The notes below the pieces were generated by a model, which was not told where the DNA came from, did no database searches, and worked only from the letters and a program-made list of their open reading frames with translations. DNA of 64,000 bases from Eubacterium sp. ER2 (lineage in GTDB: Bacteria > Bacillota > Clostridia > Lachnospirales > Lachnospiraceae). Shown in pieces: positions 24,590-33,734 of the stretch. The translations under genes and the position numbers were made by a program. The DNA lies in assembly GCF_000765215.1 (NCBI RefSeq), contig NZ_JPJE01000006.1, forward strand, positions 93,959-157,958, in the 5' to 3' direction. How positions within the stretch are numbered: the first letter of the stretch is position 1; each line of letters opens with the position of its first letter.

Positions 24590-26499
24590 AGCATATTATC
24601 ATCGGAACAGCGGGCCACATCGACCACGGCAAGACCACACTCATAAAAGCCCTCACCGGGAGAAACACAGACCGGTGGGAGGAGGAGCAGCGCCGGGGGA
24701 TCACCATTGACCTTGGATTTACCTGGTTTGATCTGCCGGGTGGAGACCGGGCGGGTATCATCGACGTGCCGGGACATGAGAAGTTCATCAACAACATGGT
24801 GGCCGGCGTGGTGGGCATGGATCTGGTTCTCCTTGTGGTGGCTGCGGATGAGGGCATCATGCCCCAGACCCGGGAGCACATGGACATCCTGAATCTGCTG
24901 GGTATTGAGAAGAGTATCATCGTCCTGAACAAATGCGACCTGGTGGAGGAGGACTGGCTGGAGCTTGTGGAGGAAGAGATCAAAGAGGAGCTGGCAGGAA
25001 CCTTCCTGGAAAAGGCGCCGGTGGTGCGGGTGTCCGCAGCCACGGGAGAGGGCCTTCCCCATCTGGTGGAGGTGATCCAGAGAATGTCGGAGGAAGAGGT
25101 GGAGGAAAAGGACACCTCCACGATCCCCCGTCTGCCCATTGACAGGGCTTTCTCCCTCTCCGGTTTTGGCACCATCATCACAGGAACCCTGCTCAGCGGC
25201 ACGATTACGAAGGAAGACACGCTGGAGATGTATCCCATCGGGAAGACCAGCAAGATCCGCAGCATACAGGTTCACGGCGAGGACGTGGACAAGTGCTATG
25301 CGGGACAGAGGGTGGCGATCAATCTGTCCAATATCAAAAAGAGGGAGATCAGGAGAGGCTGTGTCCTGGCACCGCCTGACAGTATGAAGAACACGGATCT
25401 TTTGGATGTGAAGATGCGGATCCTGGACTCCTCCATGCGGGTGCTGACCAACCACACAAGACTCCACCTCTTCACCGGCACGAGCGAGATCCTCTGCCGT
25501 GCGGTGCTCCTGGACAAGGAGGAGATCGGACCGGGAGAGAGCGGCTACGTGCAGCTTCGCCTGGAGGAGGAGCTTGCCGTGAAGAAGGGGGACAAGTTTG
25601 TGGTGCGGTTTTACTCGCCTATGGAGACCATCGGAGGCGGCGTGATCCTGGAGCCCAATCCCTCAGTACACAGGCGCTTCCAGCAGCAGGTCATCGAGGA
25701 TCTGGAGCGGAAGGAGTCAGGCTCCACAGCGGACGTGGTGGAGATGCATGTCCGGTCTCACGGAGAGACTATGATCACTCTGTCAGAGCTGGCCAAATTG
25801 ACAGCCCTTGCCCCGGAGGAGATCGCCCGGGATGTGGAGGAGCTTAAGAAGGAGGGGACAGTTCTTACGTTCCCCATGAGAAAGGACACCTACGTGTGGC
25901 ACAGGCAGGCTGCTGCCCGGGCCAGAGAGCGGATCCTGGAGGAGCTTGCAGGCTATGAGGCAAAATATCCCTACCGCTACGGCATGAAGAAGGCCCAGAT
26001 CCACACAGCGTTTTTCCCGAAGCTGAAGCCCAATGTATTTGACTCCTTTATCAGCCGTCTGGAGGAGGAGCAGGCTATAAAGAGGGTGGACGAGTTCCTC
26101 AGCACGCCGGATTACGAAGTGTGTAAGGACGCCACCTACCAGCAGGTGTCAGAGACCCTTCTGGGGGCTATGGAGAAGGCCGGGTTTGATTTTGTCCGGT
26201 ACGGGGAGATCCCTGTGAAGGGAGTGAGCCAGGAGGTGGAGGATGATATCCTGAACATCCTTCTGGAGGAAAAGCAGATCGTGAAGGTGACAGAGGAGAT
26301 GTACACTCTGTCATCCTACATGGAGCAGGCGAAAGAGAAGATACGCGAAAAGCTGAAGGAGGAGCCTGTGATAACCATCGCCCAGGTCCGGGACATGTTC
26401 CATACAAGCAGAAAGAGCGCCAAGCCCATTCTGGAGTATATGGACACGGTCAAGGTCACAAGAAAAACAGGGGCGGAAAGTGAAAGGGTAGCATACTGA
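24586..26499 (+). CDS. selB: Selenocysteine-specific elongation factor
   Basis: A 637-residue GTPase that brings Sec-tRNA to UGA codons marked by a SECIS. G1 is [14 protein letters not shown]2 region GITIDLGF, G3 [10 protein letters not shown]4 NKCDL; domains II and III follow to about residue 340, then four winged-helix repeats that bind the SECIS RNA. Start GTG at 24586, overlapping the selA stop (GTGA), so the two are translationally coupled. The usual length is about 610-640. Confidence 0.97.
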   Translation: MKHIIIGTAGHIDHGKTTLIKALTGRNTDRWEEEQRRGITIDLGFTWFDLPGGDRAGIIDVPGHEKFINNMVAGVVGMDLVLLVVAADEGIMPQTREHMDILNLLGIEKSIIVLNKCDLVEEDWLELVEEEIKEELAGTFLEKAPVVRVSAATGEGLPHLVEVIQRMSEEEVEEKDTSTIPRLPIDRAFSLSGFGTIITGTLLSGTITKEDTLEMYPIGKTSKIRSIQVHGEDVDKCYAGQRVAINLSNIKKREIRRGCVLAPPDSMKNTDLLDVKMRILDSSMRVLTNHTRLHLFTGTSEILCRAVLLDKEEIGPGESGYVQLRLEEELAVKKGDKFVVRFYSPMETIGGGVILEPNPSVHRRFQQQVIEDLERKESGSTADVVEMHVRSHGETMITLSELAKLTALAPEEIARDVEELKKEGTVLTFPMRKDTYVWHRQAAARARERILEELAGYEAKYPYRYGMKKAQIHTAFFPKLKPNVFDSFISRLEEEQAIKRVDEFLSTPDYEVCKDATYQQVSETLLGAMEKAGFDFVRYGEIPVKGVSQEVEDDILNILLEEKQIVKVTEEMYTLSSYMEQAKEKIREKLKEEPVITIAQVRDMFHTSRKSAKPILEYMDTVKVTRKTGAESERVAY

Positions 26500-27404
26500 T
26501 GAATTTAAAACAATTGGAGGCATTTGTGGAGGTGGCTCAGTCCGGCAGCTTCTCAAAAGCGGCAAAAAAGCTGTTTCTGACGCAGCCCACCATCAGCGCC
26601 CACATTGCCTCTCTGGAAAAAGAACTGGATACAAGGGTTTTTGTGCGAAACACAAAGGAGGTGGCGCTCTCCCCCGAGGGGCAGAAGCTGTACACCTACG
26701 CCCGCCAGATCCTGGATCTGACGGAAAAGATAAAGGAAGAGTTCGGCAGACACGACGAGGAGGAGCAGAAATGTGTGACTATCGCGGCCTCTACCATCCC
26801 TGCGCAGTACCTTCTCCCTGACATCCTGGCCAAATTTAACGCCAAGCATCCCGGCGAGCAGCTCCGGATCCTGGAGTCGGACAGCAGCCAGGTGGCGGAG
26901 CAGGTGGCGGAGGGCTCGGTGGATATCGGCTTTACCGGCACTGTGCTGGAGAAAAAATTCTGCAAGTATATTCCCTTCTACAAGGATCAGCTCGTGGTCA
27001 TCACGCCGAACACGGAAAAATACCGGGAGTACAAACAGCTGGGAAGCGATATCTACTGGATACAGGAGGAGAGCGTCATCATGCGGGAGGAGGGATCAGG
27101 CACCCGCAAGGAGGCGGAAAAACAGCTCCGGCACCTGGGCATCCGGGCGGAGCGGCTCCACATCATCGCCAGCATCGCCAACCAGGAGACCATCAAGAGA
27201 TCAGTCATCCAGGGCATGGGCGTCTCCATCCTGTCCCGGCTGGCCGCCAAGAACGAGGTGGAGAGCGGACAGATGCTGGAGTTCCCCATCCCCGAGGCGG
27301 ACGAGGGAAGGGACCTGAACCTTGTGTACAACAAAAATCATCCCCTGTCCAAGTCGGCGCAGCGGTTTATCAAGACTGTGAAGGAAATTTACGACATTAG
27401 ATAA
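26499..27404 (+). CDS. LysR family transcriptional regulator (selenium operon)
   Basis: A 301-residue LTTR. The N-terminal helix-turn-helix is LEAFVEVAQSGSFSKAAKKLFLTQPTISAHIASLEKEL, followed by the linker helix and a two-lobed ligand domain (CVTIAASTIPAQYLLPDILAKF). Its ATG shares a base with the selB stop (TGATG), so it belongs to the selenium operon. The ligand domain looks like the CysB/CysL branch that senses sulfur compounds; regulation of selenium or sulfur genes is a reasonable inference. Confidence 0.92.
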   Translation: MNLKQLEAFVEVAQSGSFSKAAKKLFLTQPTISAHIASLEKELDTRVFVRNTKEVALSPEGQKLYTYARQILDLTEKIKEEFGRHDEEEQKCVTIAASTIPAQYLLPDILAKFNAKHPGEQLRILESDSSQVAEQVAEGSVDIGFTGTVLEKKFCKYIPFYKDQLVVITPNTEKYREYKQLGSDIYWIQEESVIMREEGSGTRKEAEKQLRHLGIRAERLHIIASIANQETIKRSVIQGMGVSILSRLAAKNEVESGQMLEFPIPEADEGRDLNLVYNKNHPLSKSAQRFIKTVKEIYDIR

Positions 27405-27448
27405 ATTTCTGGAGTGCACTTCTCTTTACATGGCAAATTAAGGAAAAA

Positions 27449-27478
27449 GGGCCCCGCACTGTTTTTTGTGCGGGGCCC
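27449..27478 (-). terminator. Strong terminator between the selenium operon and the LRR gene
   Basis: A perfect 11-bp stem GGGCCCCGCAC/GTGCGGGGCCC with an 8-base T-rich loop. On the minus strand it is followed by CTTTTTCC, so it ends the LRR protein transcript; on the plus strand the hairpin alone may still slow the selB-lysR transcript. Confidence 0.85.
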
Positions 27479-27493
27479 TGATATGTCAAGAAG

Positions 27494-29806
27494 CTATTTA
27501 GAATATTTTTTCTTCACTGTAACCGCTATTCCTAATGAAGCAAGCAAAGCAATAAACAGCCAGCAGATAACTATGTGAGTGTCACCTGTCTGGGGAGCGG
27601 TCTGTGTATCGGCAGTGTCTGTGTTGCCAGAGGATGCCGGAGTCTCAGGTGTCTGATCTATATTTATATTGTCTTCAGAAGAGCTATCCTCTCTGATGAC
27701 AGCCGTGAATGTCCGGCCTGGCAGATAAGAGACATCCATTATTTCACCATCCACTGGATAGGGAATGGTTATGTCTGAAATATGGATATCGACGGTGCCT
27801 GCTCTTAAACCTTTTGCCGTGGTGCCAGAAATGTCGAGAAGTTCCGGGTTTTGTGGAACAGCCGTGAAAGATGAGCAGGATGTATCCTGATACGTTAATG
27901 TCAGATTTGTTGCTTCTCCGGTTTTTAAGCTCAGTGGAGAAAGCGAGAGCTGGGACTCTATAGCAGGATTAACGGCACTGTATATAAGTTTTGGCTGAAA
28001 AGACAATTCAACAGGAGCATCCCATATATCTTCTGTCAGGGGATAGAAAGACAGTGAGATGGTATAGTTTTTTTTCAAAGCTTCTTTGCCTGATACGGCC
28101 ACTGTAAGCCCTGTTCTGTCTTCTGTGAGTATGGGAGTAAGCCGGGATCCATCCTCGTCAATCACGGTAACGGACTGTATGGTACGCTGTGTTGAAGGAA
28201 ATCCCAAAGTAAATATCTCCGATGTATAAGAGCCATCCTTCGCGGAGGAGACGTCAAAGCTCAGTCCAGCCTCTGGAATAACCGGGCTTTCGTTGGATAC
28301 ATAGACGTTGTGGATCTTGAGGGTGCCTCTTTCCAGAGTGTAGTCAGTATTGTCCCCGGACAGGCGAAAAGTTATTGTGGGATTGAGCAGGAAGTTGCTG
28401 TCAAAACCCTTTGTTCGGTCCTGTGCTACCCGAAAACGGAAAGTGTTCCCATCAATTTGGATATCCTTAGCGGAAAACATATCCTGAGAGTATCTGTTCA
28501 TAAACTCACATGTTCCCTCAAAAGTGATTTGTACATCTTCCAGAACGCAGGGGGTTCCGTCTGCATTAAGTACAGTGCCGGTTACATAGTCAGAAGAGAT
28601 GCAGTCCTCCTCTTGCGAGTTGATAAAAAGGAGGTTTTTTGTCCCGTTTTCGATATTTAAAGTTGCGCTCAGTCGTGTGGGCTGAGAAATGTGAATGGGA
28701 AACTGGGCTTCAAAATCTGTACCGTAAATGCCGAGAAGAAGCTGGGTATTGATATCTTTGCTTGAGCCGACGATGTTTTGCGGAAATTCAAAGACGGCTT
28801 CGTTGGTGCTGTTGTCATAAGAAATATGGATATCATCGTCATTTGTTTCCAGACTAAGCTGCTTTAGAGTGTTCATCTCCATCATAGACATAAAAAAGGC
28901 ATAGTATTCTTCTACCTGTTCAAATCCTTTAATCTCTGGGAGAGCAATACGTATTTCGCCTCCGGAGGCCGGAGCGTTGACCTCGAGAGTTTCGCCCCAG
29001 GGGCTTTGGTTGTTGGTACCTACCATGATATCTGTGCTTTCAGGGCTTTCAAAACCAGGCATACCATTTGGATACATTTGTGAGTATTCCTTATAGAGCA
29101 GATCGCTGAGCGGGCTGAAATCCGTGATGGAGTTTGCTCTTACAAGTATTGTTTTAAGATTGCCGCTATCAGCTAATGGCTCAAGAAAAGAAATATCTGT
29201 CAGGTAGTTGCTCTCTACACTCAGATAAGTAAGGTTGGTTAAGGAAGAGAGAGGTGTGTGGTCAATGACAGTCCCTTCCCGGTTTGCGTAGTGCATATCC
29301 AGAAACTGAAGATTATAGAGCTCGGAAAGAGGTTCTACACTTTCCAGAAAATTATTGTAAATGTTTAAATGCTCCAGTGAGTCTAGTCCTGCCAGAGGGG
29401 TAAGGTCCCGGATATTGTTTCGGTCAAGTTCCAGATAGGACAAGTTTTTAAGCTCAGCCAGAGGGCCAAGGTCAGAGATGCGGTTTTCGGATAGATCCAG
29501 ACTGGTGAGATTTTTTGCATACTGGAGCCCCTCCAGAGACTCAATGCCCCTGTTAAAGTCCTTCAGATCTTCTGCCGGACTTTCTATCAGCGGAAGAGAG
29601 TCACTGTTCAGTTCAGTAATAGAGAGCATTTCCTCCTCTGTGATGGCTGAGTCGTATGCTTTTCCCAGCGTGTCGCAGATAACCTGGCGCAAATACGTGT
29701 CAGGGACAAAAATTTCGCTGTCTGCTGCTTTGACGTCCATAGCGCTAGTTGCTGATATTCCTGCTGATAAGGCAACTGCGATTAATAATAGTACCTTTCT
29801 CTTCAT
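27494..29806 (-). CDS. Sortase-anchored leucine-rich-repeat surface protein
   Basis: About 770 residues. An N-terminal signal peptide (KRKVLLLIAVALSAGISATSAM) leads to about six to seven leucine-rich repeats, residues about 85-255, of the type NLSYLELDRNNIRDLTPLAGL; the long remainder is beta-rich, Ig-like. The C-terminus has APQTGDT, a membrane helix (VICWLFIALLASLGIAVTV) and KKKYSK, a sortase signal with A in place of L. The ATG at 29806 follows GGAGG. The gene is visibly more AT-rich than its neighbours and splits two selenium gene sets, suggesting later insertion. Likely adhesion or host-interaction role. Confidence 0.88.
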   Translation of the reverse strand: MKRKVLLLIAVALSAGISATSAMDVKAADSEIFVPDTYLRQVICDTLGKAYDSAITEEEMLSITELNSDSLPLIESPAEDLKDFNRGIESLEGLQYAKNLTSLDLSENRISDLGPLAELKNLSYLELDRNNIRDLTPLAGLDSLEHLNIYNNFLESVEPLSELYNLQFLDMHYANREGTVIDHTPLSSLTNLTYLSVESNYLTDISFLEPLADSGNLKTILVRANSITDFSPLSDLLYKEYSQMYPNGMPGFESPESTDIMVGTNNQSPWGETLEVNAPASGGEIRIALPEIKGFEQVEEYYAFFMSMMEMNTLKQLSLETNDDDIHISYDNSTNEAVFEFPQNIVGSSKDINTQLLLGIYGTDFEAQFPIHISQPTRLSATLNIENGTKNLLFINSQEEDCISSDYVTGTVLNADGTPCVLEDVQITFEGTCEFMNRYSQDMFSAKDIQIDGNTFRFRVAQDRTKGFDSNFLLNPTITFRLSGDNTDYTLERGTLKIHNVYVSNESPVIPEAGLSFDVSSAKDGSYTSEIFTLGFPSTQRTIQSVTVIDEDGSRLTPILTEDRTGLTVAVSGKEALKKNYTISLSFYPLTEDIWDAPVELSFQPKLIYSAVNPAIESQLSLSPLSLKTGEATNLTLTYQDTSCSSFTAVPQNPELLDISGTTAKGLRAGTVDIHISDITIPYPVDGEIMDVSYLPGRTFTAVIREDSSSEDNINIDQTPETPASSGNTDTADTQTAPQTGDTHIVICWLFIALLASLGIAVTVKKKYSK

Positions 29807-30122
29807 GTTTCCTCCATTCCTACTCCCCTTATTCCTCATGTTTTAAACTATCCAGGAGAAAAAAGCTGGGTGTCCAATTGGTAATTTTGATAAAATATCA
29901 TAGTAATAGAAAAATATAATCAATATGAGGGTATATTACGTTTTTGTGATTAGACTGGAAGGCCACAGGGCGTTTTTTTAAGGGGCATGATGTTGGGACA
30001 GTGGCTCTGTGCGATTTATAGAAAAAGCGAATGAATAAAATCTATATATTGATTTTAACGATTAGACGTAAAGACGCAAAGAGAAGTATACTAAGAAAGA
30101 AGCCAGAAGACAGATTGGGGGA
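29807..30122. other. AT-rich intergenic region between LRR and desulfurase-like genes
   Basis: A 316-base divergent control region, much richer in A/T than the flanks. It contains several TATA-like stretches on both strands, but I could not fix a well-spaced promoter pair. The 13-mer TTAACGATTAGAC at 30055-30067 also occurs at 34903-34915 near prdF/selC. No gene is visible. Confidence 0.5.
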
Positions 30123-31271
30123 ATGAAGATGATCTATCTGGACAATGCGGCGACGACGATGCAGAAGCCGAAGGAAGTGATCCAGGCGGTTGTGACTGCC
30201 ATGCAGTCCATGGGGAACGCCGGCAGGGGTGCTCACTCGGCCTCGCTGGAAGCATCAAGAACGATATATGACACAAGAGAGAAGCTCTGCCACTTTTTCG
30301 GCGGAAAGGATCCCAGACAGCTGGTGTTCACATGCAACTCCACGGAGAGCCTGAACACGGCCATCAAGGGCGTTTTAAATCCCGGTGATCACGTGATCAC
30401 CACTATGCTGGAGCACAATTCCGTGCTGCGTCCCCTTTACGAGATGGAGGAGCGGGGAGTTCGCCTGACCATCATAGAGAGTGACAGAAAAGGGCTCGTT
30501 GAATACGAAGATTTTGAGAGGGCTATCTGTCCGGAGACAAAGGCCATCGTGTGTACCCACGGCTCCAACCTGACAGGCAATCTGGTGGATATCGAGAGAG
30601 TGGGCAGGATCGCGAAGGACCACGGCCTTCTCTTTATCGTGGATGCCTCCCAGACAGCGGGGGTATTTCCCATTGACGTGGAGAAGATGCACATAGACAT
30701 CCTCTGCTTTACAGGCCACAAGGGGCTCTTGGGGCCCCAGGGGACAGGCGGTATGTACGTGAGGGAGGGCGTCAAAGTGCGGCCCTTAAAGAGCGGCGGC
30801 AGCGGCGTCCAGACCTACAGCAGGACTCATCCGGCCCAGATGCCTACAGCCCTGGAGGCGGGGACCATGAACGGCCACGGCATAGCGGGACTCCACGCGG
30901 CCGTGGAGTATATTGAGCGGACAGGCATATACAACATCCGCAAAAGAGAGCAGGAATGTATGTGGAATTTCTACAACGGAGTGAAAGATATTCCCGGCGT
31001 TACTGTGTACGGCGATTTTTCCGGAGGGGAGAGATGTCCCATCGTCTCCCTCAATATCGGTGATTATGACTCCTCAGAAGTTGGCGATGAACTTCTTACA
31101 GAATATGGAATTTCTACCAGACCGGGGGCTCACTGTGCGCCTCTGATGCACCAGGCCCTGGGAACGGTGGAGCAGGGGGCAGTAAGGTTCAGCTTTTCCC
31201 ACTACACCACTGATGAGGAGGTGGAGACGGCCATAAGAGCCATCCGTGAGCTTGCGCAGGAGGAAGAATAG
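30123..31271 (+). CDS. Cysteine desulfurase family PLP enzyme (selenium-locus type)
   Basis: A 382-residue class V aminotransferase fold protein. It starts MIYLDNAATTMQKP, the PLP lysine is in CFTGHKGLLGPQGTGG, and the persulfide cysteine is in STRPGAHCAPLMHQALGT. It resembles the group of SufS/CsdA-like enzymes common in selenium loci, which can release selenium or sulfur from (seleno)cysteine. Followed closely by a YedE transporter and TusA-like protein, so a role in selenium supply is likely. GGGGGA precedes the tandem ATG codons at 30123 and 30129. Confidence 0.9.
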   Translation: MKMIYLDNAATTMQKPKEVIQAVVTAMQSMGNAGRGAHSASLEASRTIYDTREKLCHFFGGKDPRQLVFTCNSTESLNTAIKGVLNPGDHVITTMLEHNSVLRPLYEMEERGVRLTIIESDRKGLVEYEDFERAICPETKAIVCTHGSNLTGNLVDIERVGRIAKDHGLLFIVDASQTAGVFPIDVEKMHIDILCFTGHKGLLGPQGTGGMYVREGVKVRPLKSGGSGVQTYSRTHPAQMPTALEAGTMNGHGIAGLHAAVEYIERTGIYNIRKREQECMWNFYNGVKDIPGVTVYGDFSGGERCPIVSLNIGDYDSSEVGDELLTEYGISTRPGAHCAPLMHQALGTVEQGAVRFSFSHYTTDEEVETAIRAIRELAQEEE

Positions 31272-31336
31272 TGGGTTCCTGGAGCTTTCGGTAAATCTGT
31301 TTTTTGAGTGAATGAGAGTAGAAGGAGGAAGTACAA

Positions 31337-32440
31337 ATGAATTTTAACTTGTCAGACTCAAAGAAAAAACTTGCGCTGGCAGGGGTGGTATGCGGACTTG
31401 TGGCGGCAGCCCTCGCGTACTTTGGAAACCCGGCCAACATGGCGATCTGTATCGCCTGCTTTATCCGCGACACAGCGGGGGCCCTGGGCATGCACCAGGC
31501 AGACACGGTACAGTATGCCCGCCCTGAGATCATCGGCATCGTTCTCGGCGCTTTTGTGATTTCAGCGGCTACAAAGGAGTACCGTTCCACGGCTGGATCT
31601 TCACCGATGATCCGCTTTATCCTTGGAATGGTCATCATGATCGGCTCCCTCGTGTTCCTGGGATGCCCGCTGCGTATGGTGATCCGTATGTCCGCAGGCG
31701 ACCTGAACGCATGGGTAGCCCTCATCGGCTTTATCCTCGGCGTGGCCACAGGCGCCTTTGCCCTGAAGAAGGGCTTCAGCCTGGGAAGGGCTCATGAGAC
31801 CCAGAAGACCAGCGGCGTGGTACTGCCGGCCATCATGGTAGGTATCCTACTGCTTGCACTGTGCACCACACTTCTCAAGTCCAGCACAAGCGGCCCGGGA
31901 AGCATGCATGCACCTATCATTATCTCCCTCATCGGAGGCCTGATCTTCGGCGCCTTTGCCCAGAAGTCGAGAATGTGCTTTGCGGGAAGTATCAGGGACG
32001 TGATCCTGATGAAAAACTTTGACCTTCTCACAGTGATCGTGGGACTCTTTGTTGTTATGCTGATCTACAACATCGCGACAGGAAACTTTACGCCTGGCTT
32101 TGACACGCCGGGCATCATCGCCCACTCCGAGCACCTGTGGAACATTCTCGGCATGTACGCGGTAGGCTTTGCTGCTGTACTGGCAGGCGGATGCCCGCTG
32201 CGCCAGCTTGTCCTTGCGGGACAGGGATCTGCGGATTCAGCGGTGACAGTTCTGGGTCTGTTCTTCGGCGCGGCTCTGTGCCACAACCTGGGACTTGCCT
32301 CCAGCGGCACAGCCCTCAACGCGGAGACTGGAGAGGTTGTAGCGGGAGCGGCTACACCTGCCGGAAAGGTGGCGGTGATCATCTGTATCATCGTGTGCTT
32401 TATCATTGCGTTTACAAATAAAAGAGAGAGTGCAAAATAG
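31337..32440 (+). CDS. yedE: YedE family putative selenium transporter
   Basis: A 367-residue membrane protein with about nine helices, of the YeeE/YedE fold. Two internally repeated cysteine motifs are seen: GCPLRMVIRMSAGDLNAW and GGCPLRQLVLAGQGSADS, plus CIACFIRDTAGALGMH and MCFAGSIRDV. In the related YeeE the cysteines pass thiosulfate through the membrane; YedE members beside selD genes are proposed to import a selenium species. GAAGGAGG precedes the ATG at 31337. It is followed by a TusA-like gene, as is usual for this family. Confidence 0.9.
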   Translation: MNFNLSDSKKKLALAGVVCGLVAAALAYFGNPANMAICIACFIRDTAGALGMHQADTVQYARPEIIGIVLGAFVISAATKEYRSTAGSSPMIRFILGMVIMIGSLVFLGCPLRMVIRMSAGDLNAWVALIGFILGVATGAFALKKGFSLGRAHETQKTSGVVLPAIMVGILLLALCTTLLKSSTSGPGSMHAPIIISLIGGLIFGAFAQKSRMCFAGSIRDVILMKNFDLLTVIVGLFVVMLIYNIATGNFTPGFDTPGIIAHSEHLWNILGMYAVGFAAVLAGGCPLRQLVLAGQGSADSAVTVLGLFFGAALCHNLGLASSGTALNAETGEVVAGAATPAGKVAVIICIIVCFIIAFTNKRESAK

Positions 32441-32478
32441 TTGTAAATATGTTATTCTAGGAAAGAAGGTAAAATAAT

Positions 32479-32682
32479 ATGAAGGAAGTAGATGCAAGAG
32501 GTCTTTCCTGCCCGGAGCCTTTGATGCTGACTGCGGAGGCCCTCAAAAACGCGGACGGCCCTGTGAAGGTGCTTGTCAGTGAGCCCCACCAGAAGATGAA
32601 TGTGGAGAAATATGCGAAGGACCACGGGAAGAAGGCAGTGTCAACAGAGAAAGACGGATGCTTTGAAGTAGTGATCGAGTAA
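32479..32682 (+). CDS. TusA/SirA-like sulfurtransferase (sulfur or selenium carrier)
   Basis: A 67-residue single-domain protein with the TusA fold. It begins MKEVDARGLSCPEPLMLTAEAL, carrying the CPxP motif whose cysteine binds a persulfide or perselenide. It lies 38 bases after yedE and its stop codon overlaps the start of the DUF3343 gene by one base. It probably accepts chalcogen from YedE or the desulfurase-like enzyme. Confidence 0.92.
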   Translation: MKEVDARGLSCPEPLMLTAEALKNADGPVKVLVSEPHQKMNVEKYAKDHGKKAVSTEKDGCFEVVIE

Positions 32683-32918
32683 TGAGAAAAAAAGAATTAA
32701 AGCTGGTCGTAACATTTCACACAACAGCAGATGCCATGGCAATGGAGAAGACGTGCAAGGAAAAAAATGCCCCCGGCCGTCTGATCCCTGTGCCCCGGGC
32801 TATATCCGCCGGATGCGGTCTTGCCTGGTGCGCGGCGCTTGAGGAGCGGGAAGCCATCCTCTCCGTGATGGAGGAGGCGGGCATTGAAAACGAAGCTCTC
32901 CACGAGTGTATGGTGTAG
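32682..32918 (+). CDS. DUF3343 protein, putative selenium/sulfur carrier partner
   Basis: A 78-residue protein of the DUF3343 family, starting MRKKELKLVVTFHTTADAMAMEKTCKE and containing PRAISAGCGLAWCAAL with two cysteines four apart. The family is small, cytosolic and repeatedly found beside yedE and tusA-like genes; its biochemical role is not proven. Start overlaps the stop of the preceding gene (TAATG). Last gene of the cassette, followed by a hairpin terminator. Confidence 0.88.
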   Translation: MRKKELKLVVTFHTTADAMAMEKTCKEKNAPGRLIPVPRAISAGCGLAWCAALEEREAILSVMEEAGIENEALHECMV

Positions 32919-32951
32919 CAGTGCAGAAAATGACGATGGAAAGAAAATGCA

Positions 32952-32990
32952 AAGAGACTGCCTGGGGCGTATATGCCCGGCAGTCTCTTT
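32952..32990 (+). terminator. Bidirectional terminator between DUF3343 and tetR genes
   Basis: AAAGAGACTGCC and GGCAGTCTCTTT form a 12-bp stem with inner GGGC/GCCC pairs around GTATAT. T-rich stretches flank both sides (TTTTCCTTT on plus, TTTGCATTTTC on minus), so it can serve the convergent TetR gene too. Confidence 0.85.
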
Positions 32991-33013
32991 TCCTTTGCTG
33001 CAAAGCCGGGCTG

Positions 33014-33610
33014 TCAGATGCCCCGGCGGAAGCTGTCCAGCACATGGGGCAGCAGCCTGTCGCTTTTCTCTGTCAGGGAGAATTTCCCCTTGAACAGGGA
33101 CCAATCGTACAGGAGGGCGCGCTCGTACATGGCGTAGATGTCCATCAGCTCGGCGGCGGTGGAGGTGGGGGCGAACTCCCCGCCATCCAGCCCTTCCTGG
33201 AGAAGCTGGGTGACCCACTGAAAATAAAATCTCTTTTTGTCGGAGAGAGATTTCTTGTCCTTGGTAATGAGCTGGGAGGAGTACAGATAGGCCAGCAGAT
33301 GCAGATCCACGCTGCTCTCGATCATGAAAAACAGCTCGTGGTTCAGATAGAGTAACTTGTCATAGACCGTCATCTCCGGGTCGATCGTGGCAGAGAGCTC
33401 CTCGTACTTCTGGTCAAACAGATTGGACAGAGTGTTCAGGAGGGCTTCCTTTCCCTTGAAATAGTGGTAAAAGGTTCCCTTGGAGGTCTTGGAGGCGTTG
33501 ATGATATCCTCTACGGTAGTGTTGTCGTATCCGTTTTTGTAAAAGAGGTTCCACGCTGCCTTCACGATCCGGCTTTTAGTGGACTGCCGTTTTTTTTGCC
33601 ATGTTCTCAT
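33014..33610 (-). CDS. TetR family transcriptional regulator
   Basis: About 198 residues from the ATG at 33610. The N-terminal DNA-binding domain reads RIVKAAWNLFYKNGYDNTTVEDIINASKTSKGTFYHYFKGKEALL, the TetR signature, followed by an all-helical ligand domain. The open frame runs back to 33742 but that part overlaps the terminator and promoter, so it is not coding. AGAAAGGG is directly before the ATG, closer than usual. Its position beside prdF and the selenium cassette makes control of either plausible. Confidence 0.88.
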   Translation of the reverse strand: MRTWQKKRQSTKSRIVKAAWNLFYKNGYDNTTVEDIINASKTSKGTFYHYFKGKEALLNTLSNLFDQKYEELSATIDPEMTVYDKLLYLNHELFFMIESSVDLHLLAYLYSSQLITKDKKSLSDKKRFYFQWVTQLLQEGLDGGEFAPTSTAAELMDIYAMYERALLYDWSLFKGKFSLTEKSDRLLPHVLDSFRRGI

Positions 33611-33656
33611 CCCTTTCTGACGACTGTAAAGTAGAGCCGAAAAATCCATGTCTAAC

Positions 33657-33694
33657 ATTATAAAAGAACAGAGAGCGGTTGTAAACCGCTCTCT
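33657..33694 (-). promoter_or_regulatory. tetR promoter built into an inverted repeat that also ends prdF
   Basis: An 11-bp perfect inverted repeat (33670-33680 and 33684-33694, spacer GTA) follows the prdF stop by about 40 bases and is followed on the minus strand by GTTCTTTT, so it can act as a terminator. The same DNA holds TTTACA (33680-33685) and, after 17 bases, a perfect TATAAT (33657-33662), the tetR promoter. The repeat is also placed like a TetR operator. Confidence 0.75.
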
Positions 33695-33734
33695 ACATGA
33701 AAAATCTTCATTAATCCATTCGGAACAGATGTGA

